Source: Saccharina japonica (taxonomy: Eukaryota > Sar > Phaeophyceae > Laminariales > Laminariaceae). From it: 64,000 bases of DNA. The stretch lies in contig MEHQ01003359.1 of NCBI GenBank assembly GCA_008828725.1, positions 188,170 through 252,169 of the forward strand, in the 5' to 3' direction. A program made the position numbers and the translations under genes. This document shows, one piece after another, positions 11,893 through 25,200 of the stretch. The notes beneath the pieces are model-generated. The model had not been told where the DNA came from and did not search any database. It was given only the letters and a program-made list of their open reading frames with translations. Every line of letters begins with the position of its first letter. Within the stretch, counting starts at the first letter, position 1.

Positions 11893-12110
11893 CTATCACA
11901 ATTGATGAGGTCGCTGGCGAAGGGAGCGTAGTGGAAAGGGTAGTACCACGTCCAGCTGGGGCAGCCCTGGTAGTAGTAGAGCATCACCCAGCACAGCCCT
12001 TCCACGTACGTCTGGAACAGCCGCTCCCTCCCCCCACCCCCCTCGATGTCCTCCAGCTTGCACTTGTCGTGGTAGTAGCGGTCTTTCCACCCGTCTTCCC
12101 ATAGGCGTAC
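11893..12110 (-). CDS. XRN-family 5'-3' exoribonuclease, internal exon (partial gene)
   Basis: It has 218 bases, acceptor GCATGCAG, donor GTACGC, phase 0 in and 2 out. It encodes EDGWKDRYYHDK, then YVEGLCWVMLYYYQGCPSW and WYYPFHYAPFASD. These blocks are hallmarks of the conserved N-terminal half of XRN1 and XRN2/Rat1, enzymes that degrade 5'-monophosphate RNA processively. XRN1 (cytoplasmic) and XRN2 (nuclear) cannot be separated here. The catalytic acidic residues lie in upstream exons that are absent from the window, so this is a fragment of a gene or a misjoined contig piece. Confidence 0.85.
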
Positions 12111-12129
12111 CTGCATGCCAGTGGGGTTT

Positions 12130-12262
12130 CATAGTGGAGTTGGGTTGGGTTGGGTTGGGTTGGGCTGGGTTGGGTTTTGTTTGGTTCAATTCGGTTCGGT
12201 TCGGTTCCGTTCCGTTCGGTTCCGTTCGGTTCCGTTCGGTTCGGTTCGGTCTGGTCTAGGTT
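12130..12262 (-). repeat. GGGTT and GGTTC arrays at the copy C edge
   Basis: About eight GGGTT units followed by GGTTC units. The copy C homology ends inside this array. Confidence 0.85.
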
Positions 12263-12877
12263 GGTTTCGGTATGTTTCATTTTGGTTATTGTGCTGCTGT
12301 TGTCTGTTGTTGTGCTGCGTTGTTGATGCTATATATTACTGATGTTACGCGTTGTTGTTTGGACTGTAAACTCCTACCAGGTCTACAAAAAAAAAGTACG
12401 TCGACTAATATGTACCGATAGACAACCGCTAAAGGCAAGTTAAGGGCGCAAGCGTTTTGATAGAGTCATGTTACCCTCTTGACACTGTCAGGTACTTTTA
12501 TCATTTCCTTTTTGAAGCCCTAAATTTACAAAAATCCAATTGCTTCGAAATACAGTAGTCTATAGGTATATTCTTAATGTCTCTGTTTCTCTATGTTCAA
12601 TTCTCCTGGTAGTATTACTTCGGGTCCAGGCACGACGAGGGAACAGCGCACCGAGATATGAACTCCATCGCGGGCAAACTCGAACAACGGTTCAAGACCT
12701 GGTCTAAAACTCGCTTAACAAGCACTCAGAATGGAACCAACACGCCTCATTATCTCCTACCAACAAACGACGGATTTAGTCTCGGAAGGTTCCCTTTCTC
12801 TAGTAACCCTCTCCTTTTTCGAGTGCTGACAGCGCACCTCAACATCATCGTATCCAAAAAGGGTTTGATATATTCAT

Positions 12878-12879
12878 AA

Positions 12880-12920
<41 letters not shown>

Positions 12921-12936
12921 CCAACAACAACAACAA
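12878..12936. repeat. CAA trinucleotide repeat
   Basis: About 19 units in copy C; the GTT tracts in copies A (4384) and B (9374) have about 8. Confidence 0.9.
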
Positions 12937-13220
12937 CAGCTGTGAGAGCGAGGACTTCGTCGAAACTCATATTTGCAACTGAGTGTGATACTTCGATCGC
13001 GCGTACTTGGGGGTTTTACATGTCCGCATGCAGGATGTACATCCCGTATGAGGAGAACACAACGTGAGGCCGTAAAACGATTTCAGGGAGCGTGTGTGTA
13101 TCTGTTGAAAAAACAACAACTGGGTTACTTGATGTTCAATTTTCTACGAGTACTGCTGTCAATAGTAAATAGTAAATAGGTATATAGGTACCAGGTATGT
13201 TCTTATTTGTTTTTACTCAC

Positions 13221-13299
13221 GCAAGGAAGCGTTCCTCGTTCTGCGAACACTTTTTCATGATGTCCCTTAGCCTCCGCGCGCTTGTCTTCCTCTTCACCT
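13221..13299 (-). CDS. Coiled-coil gene exon 23, copy C
   Basis: It has 79 bases, phase 1 in and 2 out, acceptor GATTCTCAG and donor GTGAGT. It encodes the basic VKRKTSARRLRDIMKKCSQ. Following sequence lacks exon 24, because copy C stops in a CCGAA/TTCGG array near 12,185. Confidence 0.7.
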
Positions 13300-16200
13300 C
13301 TGAGAATCAACGACCAACCATCGTACAGCAGTAGACAGATGCCACAGCAGACACACAAGGGTTGCATCCACACACCCACAGATGCCACAGCAACAACAAT
13401 GGGTGGGTTCCACGAAGGTTGAATGAAGCGGACACGGAGTAAGTAGCGAGGCAAGGAGGCAGAGGGAGAGGCCGGAATGGTCGGAAGGGGAGAAAGGAGG
13501 GCACTTAATAAATTTGAAACGGCATAAAAAAACACACGCAATGTTTACCTTCACATAGCGTGTAGAGGGGAGCGGAGGGCTCCAGACTATCTGTTTTTGA
13601 CTGACTTTGATCGCTTTGCGGACCCTTCGGGTTTCACTTTAATTTCAGCATACCTTTTTTGGGTAAGCTAGCCTGTGACCACGGGAATCGACCGCGTCAA
13701 GTGTTGGATTAGTACGGACAGATGGAGGTACTGGATAGAGAGACCAGCACGGCTTTTAATGTGAAGACAACAAAAACAACTCCTGTACATACATACATAT
13801 CATCCACATCTTTATGAAATAACGGAAGGAAGCGAAGCTGTGAGATCGATTTTGATGTCTCAAAACTCATCTTTGAGGTCAATCGTTTTTTTTTCTGCCT
13901 CAAAACTCACCTTAGAAAGCTTTGGTGTTATGCTTCCATCGCGTGTTCTACGGGGTTGTTCGTACATGAGGTTTGCACATGAAATCGATTTTTCCTTCGA
14001 AATTCATCAATCCGAGCTGCATGTCATAGTTCCATAATCCGCGTTCTACAGGGTGTGTAGTTTTTGTATTGGCCTTAAGTCAGAAACAACGACGCAGAAC
14101 TCCGAAAAATACCGGACGCAACGGACTATAATACCCAGCCAACTACTGTAGTAACTATGTGTAGTCGGAGACTTAGAGTTAGCCAGCCAACAGGCCTACA
14201 GATTCCCTTACCTATGGATCATACGCGATTCCATCACATTAGCCCACCCTGAATAGTCGTAGGTGCAGACCGCACGAAGATCTAAAGACGACGACCATAT
14301 CATCCCAAAAAATACGAAAATGAGAGGGTCGAAGATACGGCTATATCCGAATCAAAGAAAGTACGCTATTCATACGTAAAGCTCCACCCCACACTCCTTA
14401 ATGTGGCGTTATTAACCACATGCTCGAGCGATACCGCACGTAACCGCCTGCGCACCTAGGTCCTCGCTGACAGCCTTCAGCCTTTCCACCTCTGCTTCGT
14501 GCGCTGCCTCCTTCCCTTCCCCCCCGCCTCCGCCCTCCTCCTCCTCTCCTTTACTGCGTGCCACCATCAGCTGCGCTTCATAGTTAGAGGCCTGATGAGT
14601 CGGGTCGACCAAAAAACAAGAAAATTAAGCACCATGCATACGCGAGTGAATACATACCAGGCACTTACCCCCTATAGGGACCCAAGGTGTCCAGGTCGTA
14701 TCTGCTATTACACCCTCTTTTTGTGAAAATTAAATGTCGAAAAAAAGAGTGAGGACTACAGCACGGCCGCTGTGTGACTGGGAGAGGTGTACTCGATATT
14801 CATGCATGGCCGTAGTCGCACGACCACCACACACCCTCGCATCCCTACAATGCCGGGACGGAGCACGTCGGTTTTCACCGACCAGGCAGATAGTATTAAG
14901 TGCTTGCACTAAAGCGCGGAGCGAAACGTGAGGTGTTCGTTCGGCGAGTCGCGTGAAGGGTGAGCTGCATCCTACGCAGAGTCGCTTATACGCGAGGAGA
15001 ACTTCTTGCATATGGATGACAGCTTCAACGAGTTAACCCCTTAAGAACTGGTCCCATACATTTGGGGACAAACTGCTTCGAATTAGTGTGGGATATTTTT
15101 TTCAGTTATGCATGGGTTAATGTGACTGGGGGGCGGGGTAGCGCAAACTGTTACACTGGTTGCGATGCTATTGTCCGAGTTACAATGCTTCACAACTCGG
15201 ACAGATCAGATCCCATTTTGGACAGATAGATCCTTTTGGACAGATAGATACTTGATCTATATGATCTGCGGGATCTAGATAATGTTTTCGGGTTGGGATC
15301 TGTGTACTGTGGCTCTTACACACAAGGCACATGTATGTATGACCTAGATATTTCGTACATGTTTCCCTAGAGGGGGGAGGGCGGGGGGGGGGGGGCACAA
15401 ACTGGTGTCCATAGTTACAATAGTTGCAAAGCAACTCGTCCTACTGTAACATGATCCTGCTATTAATAGCTCTAACAGACATGTTTGCCTGGGTGGCATA
15501 TCTATGATCTACAAGTAGATATTCCGCACCTGTTTTCCTGAGGCCGGGGGGGGCGGGCACAAACTGGTGTCCAATTTACAATGGATGCAATGCAATATAT
15601 CCTAACGGCACGGGCGCAAGCGACATCATCCTGCTACCCGTAGTGCCGGCCTGGGCCTCTCACGCTCCTCGTGGACAGCTTGACAACAACTAATAGGCCA
15701 TAAGGTTTCGTCCGCCATTTTCGGGGCCCCGAAGGACACCACTCTGTCCGGTTGTAGTGTGATTGATACCAGCATACTTCAGTATATACATATACCAGGT
15801 ATCAAACGCGGACTGTACTGCCGGCAATAATTCGTGGTACAAGCCAAATGAGCCCACCCCCGGGTCGGCTCAGGTGGTCTTCCAAAACTCACGGTTCCGG
15901 TCGGGTCGGGAGAGGTCGGATCGGGTCGGGTGGAGTCAGGAGGTATTCAAAATCTCACTGGTTGGATCGGGTCGGGTCGGGTCGGGTCGGGTCGGGTCGG
16001 TATAAGGGCCCGAATTAACGAGTAAAATAAATTCAATTTGAAAAAATAAAATTCAAATTCGCTTTTCATTGGTCAACACACGCACCAGCACAAAATATTA
16101 TGCCCCAAGATCCTAATCTTTAATGCTGGTGCGTGTGTTGACCAATGAAAAGCGGATTTGATTTTTTTTTTCCCATATTTGAAGTTTTTTTCTTCTTCGT

Positions 16201-19200
16201 TAAAACGGGCCCTAAGGAGCCCGATCATTCCGAAAATAGTTCACCCAAAAACGGCCACCTCTATCGTAGCATACGCCATAACTAAAACATAATATATACC
16301 AGTATATAGCATAATATATATATACATGAAAAACGTACATACAACATCACGTGGCACAATAAATCATACCAACATATCATAGAATATGGTATGGCAAACA
16401 GCATCAAACTGTATGTAGGTAATCTCACCTTCTCCTCTCGGAGGCCCGCGAGCATGTGTCCGACATCCTCGTGCCTCGCCTCGTAAACCAACGCCTTCTC
16501 CTCCGCCCTCGCCAAGAGCAGACTCTTCTTGTCGAGCTTCTTCTTGAGGCTGATGGCGGCATCCGCCAGGTTCGCGCGGGTCACGTCGTTCATCTGTTTC
16601 AGGTGACGTCAGCACAAAAAAAAAACGGTTGGTGTGGAACGGTTGGGGAAAAAAAACGTCCATGACCGGGGAGGAAACAAAAAGAAATGAAAATGTAACG
16701 GTATGGGAAAAAAAAAAAAAAAATGTAACGGTCTGAGACGGGCAATGGCAACAAAACAAAAGGGTTGAAAACGAATCGTTGACACCTCGGACTGATCATC
16801 GATTTCCGTTTCATGATCTATAAGCAGTAGACCTTTCAAGGCAGATCTATTCCCGATCTGTATGATCTGTATGATCTGTATGATCTAGCTCATGTTGCCG
16901 GGTGGGACCCGTATAGTCTGATACACAGATCCTGCCCCAACCTCTCACAACGGCAAGGGAGGCGCTAAATGATCTGTAGAAAGACAGATCATCATCTGCC
17001 CCGAGGTGTGGAATTGTTGATGGAAACACCAAAACTGAAATGCAGAAAATTCTAAGAATGTTATTCTTATTGTCGACAGTAGTATCTCCTTCCGCTACAG
17101 TAGGCTCGCGAGCGAAGGGGTGACCCCGCCGTTTCAAAATTGGGGGAAAAAAAAAAGTGAAACCAATCTATCAAAAGCTCGATTGAGATAGTTGGAGAAA
17201 ATACGCCAGTTACGAAGTAACGCCTAGGGATAAACAAAATCGTTGACGCATGCTGCCATAGAGGTGCTCCATCGTTTTTCTGGAGATCCTCACAAACTAA
17301 CATGAGCGCAACTATTCACAGTCCATGGAGTGCAGGTCTTAACTGCTGCAGTCCACACGCTACTCCGGCGACGTTGACCCTATAACCCATACCCTATGCT
17401 TCTACACCATTAAGTGGGAGCAGGGTGCAAAATGGGAAATATGGTCCGGATAGGATCAGGGTTAATTTATAGAGATGTTGACCAATCAAAATGGAGGTGT
17501 AGTCTATTGGGCACCCGGTCACACCCCCACAACACCAAAACACTCAAAATAGAGTGTGGACTACTAACTGTGCACCTATTAAGTGCTGCACTCCATAATA
17601 GGCTGAAAAAATGGCGCCGTCACATGACATGTAAAACACAAGTGGGGTTCCAACGATGAAGGATGCCTTAAAAGGCGTATGCCTTATTGGTACATGTAAA
17701 ACACAAGTGGGGTCCCAACGATAAAGTATCCTTACAAGGCATTCGCCTTATTGGGTAGAGTTCCCATTCAGAACTGAAAAACGTATCCCACACTAATTCC
17801 AAGTAGTTTGTCCCCAATACGTGGGACCAGTTCTTAAGGGGTTAAGATAAGAAGCCCCGGCAGTCAGAAACGCCTATAATACCGTACTACAGAGGCATGG
17901 CCCACGTATGCGCTTCGCTCAGTCACGAACACCTGGGGTACAAAACTACCCCTCCTACCGCACCGTGTAGAGGCAAAATCTATCCCACACTAATTCCAAG
18001 TAATTTGTTCCCAAAAACGTGCGACCGGTTCTTAAGGAGTTAACCCCTTAAGAACTGGTCCCCCATTTTTGGGGACAAATTACTTGGAATTAGTGTGGGA
18101 TAATATGTTCAGTTCTGAATGGGTTAAGAAGCCTCAGCAGTCAGAAATGTTTTTGGCCAAAAAATGCCATCAGATACGTTTGTTTGTAGACCTGGTTTAT
18201 CGAAATAGTGACTGACTGCAAAAAAAACACACACACATACAGGTGTTCCTTTCCAACGCGGAGCAAACACACGATGACCCCCCCCCCCCCCCCCGAATAT
18301 CGAGTACACCCCCTCCTCCCCCCACCCCGACTACCGACATGCACGACACGAGCCCCCGCTCCCCCCCCTCCCTCCCTCCCTCCCTCTCCCCAAATACACA
18401 AAAGGCAAACAGTACCGTACCTGAGACCCGACAGATTGGCGGTTGTCGACAGATTGGCGGCTATCGGCAGAAGGCTCCTCCCCGACGGTTACGCTTTGCT
18501 CGAGTGAACGAACCGCGCTCATGGTCTCGATTACCAACTCTTTCTCCCGAAGAGCTTCAGTGGTCCGGCCTATCTCAACCTTCAGCGCGACGATCTTCAT
18601 TCACCACCACGATAATTTTTACGACGAAAGTCATCACAACAACAGGCGCAAGCAAACAACGAAAATATAAGGAGGGGGAATTCGGGTCCGGGGTTGCGGT
18701 TGGGGGGTGGTAGGGGGGGGGGATACTTCATATTCATGCATGGCCGCAGTCGTATGACCATAGACCCTCGCATCCCTACAACACCGGGACGGAGCACGTT
18801 GGGCTTTCACCAACCAGGCAGACATTGCTAGGGAGGGGGGGGGGGGGGTTGCTCATTAGCCACATGGCCGTAGTCGTATGGCCATATAGACCCTCGCATC
18901 CCTCACAATATCGAGACGGCGCACGTGGGGTTTCCACCGACCAGGCAGGCATTGCTTGTAACGAGCGCGAAGCGCCGTGTGGCGTTCGGCGAGTCGCATG
19001 AAGGGTCAGCTGCATCCTACAAATAACCGCGTGTGAGGCGGACTTGCTTGCAGTGGATGACGGCGCCCAATTCATTGCTTTGATTTATAGTGCGGCCACG
19101 GGGGGGGGTGAGTTGACTGCTGTGCCATTGACACAGGATTGACTTTTGACAACAACATCAGACGAAGGCCCTTTAGCCCCTTCAGAACTGGTCCAACGAA

Positions 19201-22200
19201 TTTGGGGACAAACTACTTGGAATTAGTGTGGGACATTTTTGTTTCAGTCCTGAATGGGTTAAGAAGTGCAAACCACAACAAGATAGCCATCGCGTATTTG
19301 GCCGGGATCGGGAGCACAATCTCCTGGTACATATTATACGCACGTCAAACCTTAGTACGTTCTGAAACCTGTGCAGCCACCACAGGGCTACGAGTAGCAA
19401 TGGCCCCAATAAAACGCAACTAAATCCCGGGATGTGTACGCGATACGTACAGCATACAAAAAAAAATGAAAAAATAGGAAGAAGAAAAAACGCCACGAAA
19501 ATATCTGCACGTCTTGTCTTAAAAAAAGACGTAACGTTCTCGAAATCTGGTGCACTAAAATATTGAAGGGAATCGATTGACCGATCACGTCACCTTCGCA
19601 GATTTCATGAAATGACTTGATTTCAGATTTCACGAAATGACTTAATTTCAGATGTCACTTTTTTTTAGCGGAATTTTAAAGCCGCGGTGGATTACCCGAT
19701 AGTAAGCTCTTAGTAAAATCCATTGGACAAGTATAAGGGGGAGAGGAGTGGTTCAGGTACATGGTTGGACAAAGGGCAAGGCCAAAAAACAAACTTTGCA
19801 TGGACGAGTAGGGGTGTCCGATCGATTAGAGAAGATGCTACCTTTCCCTGCGCGACAAAGCGCGTCGTCTCCAGTCAAAATCAAACGACCAGCTCTTGTG
19901 AAAAGCTAACGACTAGCCCCGCGAAAATTCAACGACAACCTCGCGAAAATCTACGTAACGACCAGAAAACAATTTCGATGTTCGGCGATCGGCGAATACA
20001 TTTTACACCGTCGGTAAGTTCACACACGGTTTCGTCTTACGCCAAAAGTCAACGACCAGGGTGACCAAAGGCCAACGACTAGCCCACCAAAAATGAACGA
20101 CTAGCGAATGCAACATAAAGTTGTGTGTAGTTTCGTTCATGTACCTGGTGTATACCTGGTGTATATATACTCTCGTATATATTATTTATAGGCACGATCT
20201 AAGTACCAGGTATCACACAAAGCTTGCACAGACGAGTTTCGACGAAATCCTCGATCATACATATTATTTATACGCACGATCGAAGTACCAGCTATGACAC
20301 AAAAAGCTTGCAAATACGATTTTCGACGATATCCTCGATCACACAGCTGATTATTTTTATCTGGTATACTCGAAGTACACTTTTAATATCCGTAAACTTA
20401 CCTCCTTCTCCGCCTCGACCATCGCGGTAGCCTTCACGTCCGCCACCCCCACCTCTACCCCTCCCCCTATCCCCGCGCCCGACACCGCCTCCGCGATCCT
20501 CATGCTGACGTCGACGTGGACGTCCGCTTGCTTCAGTTTAAGCGCCGCCAGCTCCTCCTCTGCCCTCCGCGACTCTCCGTCAAGCACCTGGAAAATAAGA
20601 AGAAAGCCCAGCAAGCATCCACACACACATAATATTATATGATGTCAATACGTGCGACATACTGACACCACACATGAAATAAACTGTACTATGTGACAAG
20701 GAAAAATTCACAGTACCGTACGACATGTTCATTTTGTCAACACGCATAGATCGTGTATACCCTGGTATACTTCGTATACCATTTCGTATACCATTTACCA
20801 TCTATCCCGCATGGGATATTCAAGCAGGACATGTTCTTGTCGACAAATCACATTACAAGGTACATCAGTACCATTTATCATGTACCGTGTACGACAAGAG
20901 ACATGCTACAGCAGTAAGACATATGACACCGCAAACCGTACTAGAACTACAACACTACGTACAGCGATCGGCGTGGAAAAAATTATCACACGGTCCCCTC
21001 GGCCGACCAAAAAAATGAAAAACAGTCATGACAAATACGTAACACAATCTTAACGGTACCAAGTAGTAAGCCTTCTGCGTGATACACGGCATTTTTTTCA
21101 TGCACAGCAGTGCAAACAGGATAAAGGCAACCACCAACCTCGACTCGGCGTTCGACGGACTGCAGACGCTGGGAGAGATCGTCCCGCTCCGCGACCACCA
21201 GGGACATCTCCTCGTCGCTCTTTGCTGCTGCCGCCGCCGCCGCCACCGCGGCCTTTGTCGGTCGGTCGGTAGGTCGGTCGGTCGGTCGGTCCGTCGGATG
21301 GGTGGGTGGGTGGAGATGTGTATAAGAGACAGTTGCTTGTAACGAGCGCGAAGCGCCGTGTGGCGTTCGGCGAGTCGCATGAAGGGTCAGCTGCATCCTA
21401 CAAATAACCGCGTGTGAGGCGGACTTGCTTGCAGTGGATGACGGCGCCCAATTCATTGCTTTGATTTATAGTGCGGCCACGGGGGGGGGTGAGTTGACTG
21501 CTGTGCCATTGACACAGGATTGACTTTTGACAACAACATCAGACGAAGGCCCTTTAGCCCCTTCAGAACTGGTCCAACGAATTTGGGGACAAACTACTTG
21601 GAATTAGTGTGGGACATTTTTGTTTCAGTCCTGAATGGGTTAAGAAGTGCAAACCACAACAAGATAGCCATCGCGTATTTGGCCGGGATCGGGAGCACAA
21701 TCTCCTGGTACATATTATACGCACGTCAAACCTTAGTACGTTCTGAAACCTGTGCAGCCACCACAGGGCTACGAGTAGCAATGGCCCCAATAAAACGCAA
21801 CTAAATCCCGGGATGTGTACGCGATACGTACAGCATACAAAAAAAAATGAAAAAATAGGAAGAAGAAAAAACGCCACGNAGGGAGGTAGGTCGAACAATT
21901 GGTTGGTTGATCGGTAGGTCGGTCGGGTGGTCGGTAGATAGGTCGGTCCGTCAGATGGGTGGGGGGATCGAACGATTGGTTGGTGTCTCGGAGCTATTCA
22001 TAGAGAGAAGGACAACACCCTTTTCAACCCAAACAAAAACATAAAAAACCAAACAATTCGAGGGGGTTGAGGAAGTGGGACGGTGGTAGGAGCGACAAAA
22101 ATGCGACCGAAAAACTGTAACAACACAATACGGAGCGGACAAGCCCAAGAGCTAGCTCAGGAGCTCGAGAGCAAAGAATCAGCAATTTTGTCGCACAAAA

Positions 22201-25200
22201 GCAAAAGATAAAATAAAAATGTGCTACTCGTACGCGCACAGTGTACAGTAGAATATATTGAATTCGTATACCAGGTATACCAAAGGGTATACGGATATTG
22301 TTTTTCATGCATAGGTACCAACCGTACTGAACCCGATTCGTTCGACATCCATCACCACTTTTGCGGAACACAAAATACAAGAGCATCAAACCTATCCCGG
22401 GGGGGCAATTTAACCAGAACCAGGTATCCCCTTTACGTTTTCCTACCATATTTGGATCTGAATAATATGAATCTGTCGGTTCCCCCGTAATACTCTTACG
22501 TTCTTGTCAGCGGAGCACAAGAGCAATAACGCATCAAGGTGATATAAAACCCGTACCTGGTATATAGTATATAGCAAGCGCGATGGAAGCATCACAAACA
22601 GCTTGCAAAGATGACTTTCGACGACGAAATCCTCTCGAATTTACAGCTCATGTGCGCGTGCGTGTGCGTGCGTGTGTGTGTGCGTATGTATGTGTGTGTG
22701 TGTGTGTGTGTTTTTTTTTTTTCTTCATATAGTAAGCGGATCACCTCAGAAGCGGCCTTTTTCAGGTCGAGCTCCGCCTTGGCCGCCCTGACGACTGCGG
22801 CGTTTCTCAGGGAACTCACGCGCTCCAACTCGGATGCTTGGGCGGACTGGTCAACCTCCAGCTCTTTCAACCTTAAATACCACAACAACAAAAAAAACGA
22901 ACGAACGAACGAACGAACACAAGCAACGCAACAAGTATACGGGTACAAGACAGGACAAAGGGCCAGGAAAGGGTGGAAGAAGGAAGCGTGAAAAATAATG
23001 GAAGCATGGAAAGAACGGACGCCAAGTAAACAAAGGAAGTAAAACAAAAAAAATGACAGCAAGTAAAATAGGAAGGCATGAAAAGTAGTGAAAATGAACA
23101 AAATTAAAAAATAAAATAAATTGCAAGGACCGCTCCACCTACAAGTGCTTTAGCCTTCATCGTGACGAGAAAGCACAAACAGTACAACAAGCACTCGTAG
23201 GCGGAATAAGTGTCAGTGAGGGATGGAAGACCGAAGCAAGAAAAATAGGAAGGGGTGGAAAACGGCAGCAACATAAAAAAGAAAGGGATGAAAGAAAGAA
23301 GAAAAAGAGAAAAAAAGCAGCAAGAAAGAACAAAAAACAAGAAGTAAATAAATGACGGGATAAAAGAAAGAAGAACGAAAAAAATAGTCAACTAAACAAG
23401 GGAGGGATGGGAAAAGGAAGCAAGAAAATAAAAACATAGCCAAGAAAAAGAAAATATTGCCGAGACCGTTCAACCTCCAGCCCCTTCAACTGTCACAGGC
23501 ACCAGCAAAAACTAAATGGGACATGCACAAGAGAGGATGAGTGGTGTCAGGCAGGAAAGGAATAAAAAAGAGAGCACGAAAAAACAAACAATGGAATAAA
23601 CACAAGACAGGACAGCGGCTAGGGTAGAAAGGGGTGAAAAAAAAGAAACGAGGGAAAATAAAAAAAACAATCACAAAAAAAAACAAACCATAAAAAAAAC
23701 AGAAACAGGTTAGACCACAAAGCCTGGAACGGAATAAAAAAGAAGCGAGAATAAAAAAAAACTATAACAACAAACTGCACCGATAGAAACAACAAACGAT
23801 TACGTACCTGGTACATAAAATAAACAGACACACAATAAATAGAGGACAAGGAAACGAACTTGAGAGGAACAACCAAAATTAACCTACAACATTTTTTTTT
23901 TTTTTAAACCTCGACAAACAAACAATACATACGTACGTACATGTACTTCGAAAGTACGAGTATCAGGTACACAACATCCAATTAAAACGCAACTTACCAC
24001 GACCTCAACATAACAACCCTCGTTCGCCGCCCAAAATCGAACCAATGAGGTTACCACAGACGCATGCCTTGTAAGGCATACGCCTTATTAGGAAGAGTTG
24101 CTCCGGCAATCATATTTGTTTGGTGTCGATATATATATGCACCAGTCAACAACACCGGCACTATAATAGCGGCAACCGGCACAATATACTCCGCACACTA
24201 CCACACTGGCTAATCCCACCTCCCACCTGCGCCAACCGATACCACGGGCACTATAGCTGGCAACCGGCACTAATATACTCAACAAGCACTTAGAGGGGCC
24301 ACTACTACTGTACCTGGATTCAAGGGCGTCCTTTTCCGATTCCTTGAGGGCCAATGCCTGGTCCAACTGGGAGCGCTTGGTCTCCGCATCGTCCCGAAGC
24401 CGCTCGAGCGCTGCGACAGACTCAGTTCTGGCTGCTCCGCTTTCCTCGGTGAGAGTTTCGAGTTCTTTCGCGGCGATCTTAAGCTCGTTCCTATTGACAA
24501 AAACAAAACCGACGGGGGGGGCGGGGAGAGGCGAAAAACAAAACAAGTTACAGTATGGTATACGAAGTATAGGATATATATAGGCATGAAGAAAAACTCC
24601 AGGACGGTCTCTACTGAAGTACGGTGTCTATGTATACATATGTATGTACAAGTACCATCGCGTGTGATAAATTGGGCAAAGCTGCTACCGTATGTCCAAC
24701 TCGCGCACAACACTGCGTATTCTTCCACACTCTTGTTTTTATGTTTTGCCTATCAACAAAAACATAGAAATATATAGGGTTCAGGTTAATGCATTAGGCG
24801 ACAGATGTTAAGAATCTCTTAGTTTTGGCCAGACTGGAATTCTTACTTATGTATAAGACCGGGTGTGTTCCACACTATTTTTCAGTACAAATAGGTCGCA
24901 TTCCGATTTCCCCCCCAAAGTCTCAGTCTCAAGTCAGATTCTTAACATCTGTCGCGAACTGCTGTAAAGATATATTTACTATCCAACATTTAAGAAAGGT
25001 ACTCTATACTGTACAACATTTTAAAGGGAATATAAAAGTCAACCACATACGAAGAGTGTCTCTAAGGTTTCGTTCCGGCAGCTCCGCCGCATGAGACTTG
25101 CCCTACATACTCCAACAAATAGCAGTCCCCCCATTCCAATGCGTCCCCGAGACAATTCCAATACCTTCCGAGACTCCATGCTCCTTCCCGCCCCCCTGCT

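Larger units (their letters stand above)
12185..16002 (-). repeat. Duplicated block, inverted copy C
   Basis: Reverse complement of about 1336-5115 of copy A. It starts at six CCCGA units next to a foldback element and ends inside a TTCGG array. It is the copy contiguous with exons 1-21. It has private differences from A and B, for example a longer CAA repeat at 12,878-12,936 and changes around 12,400-12,660. Confidence 0.88.

Noticed and set aside
11592..12104. Plus-strand frames over the XRN region
   Set aside because: They are antisense shadows. The minus strand has clear XRN homology with matching splice phases.
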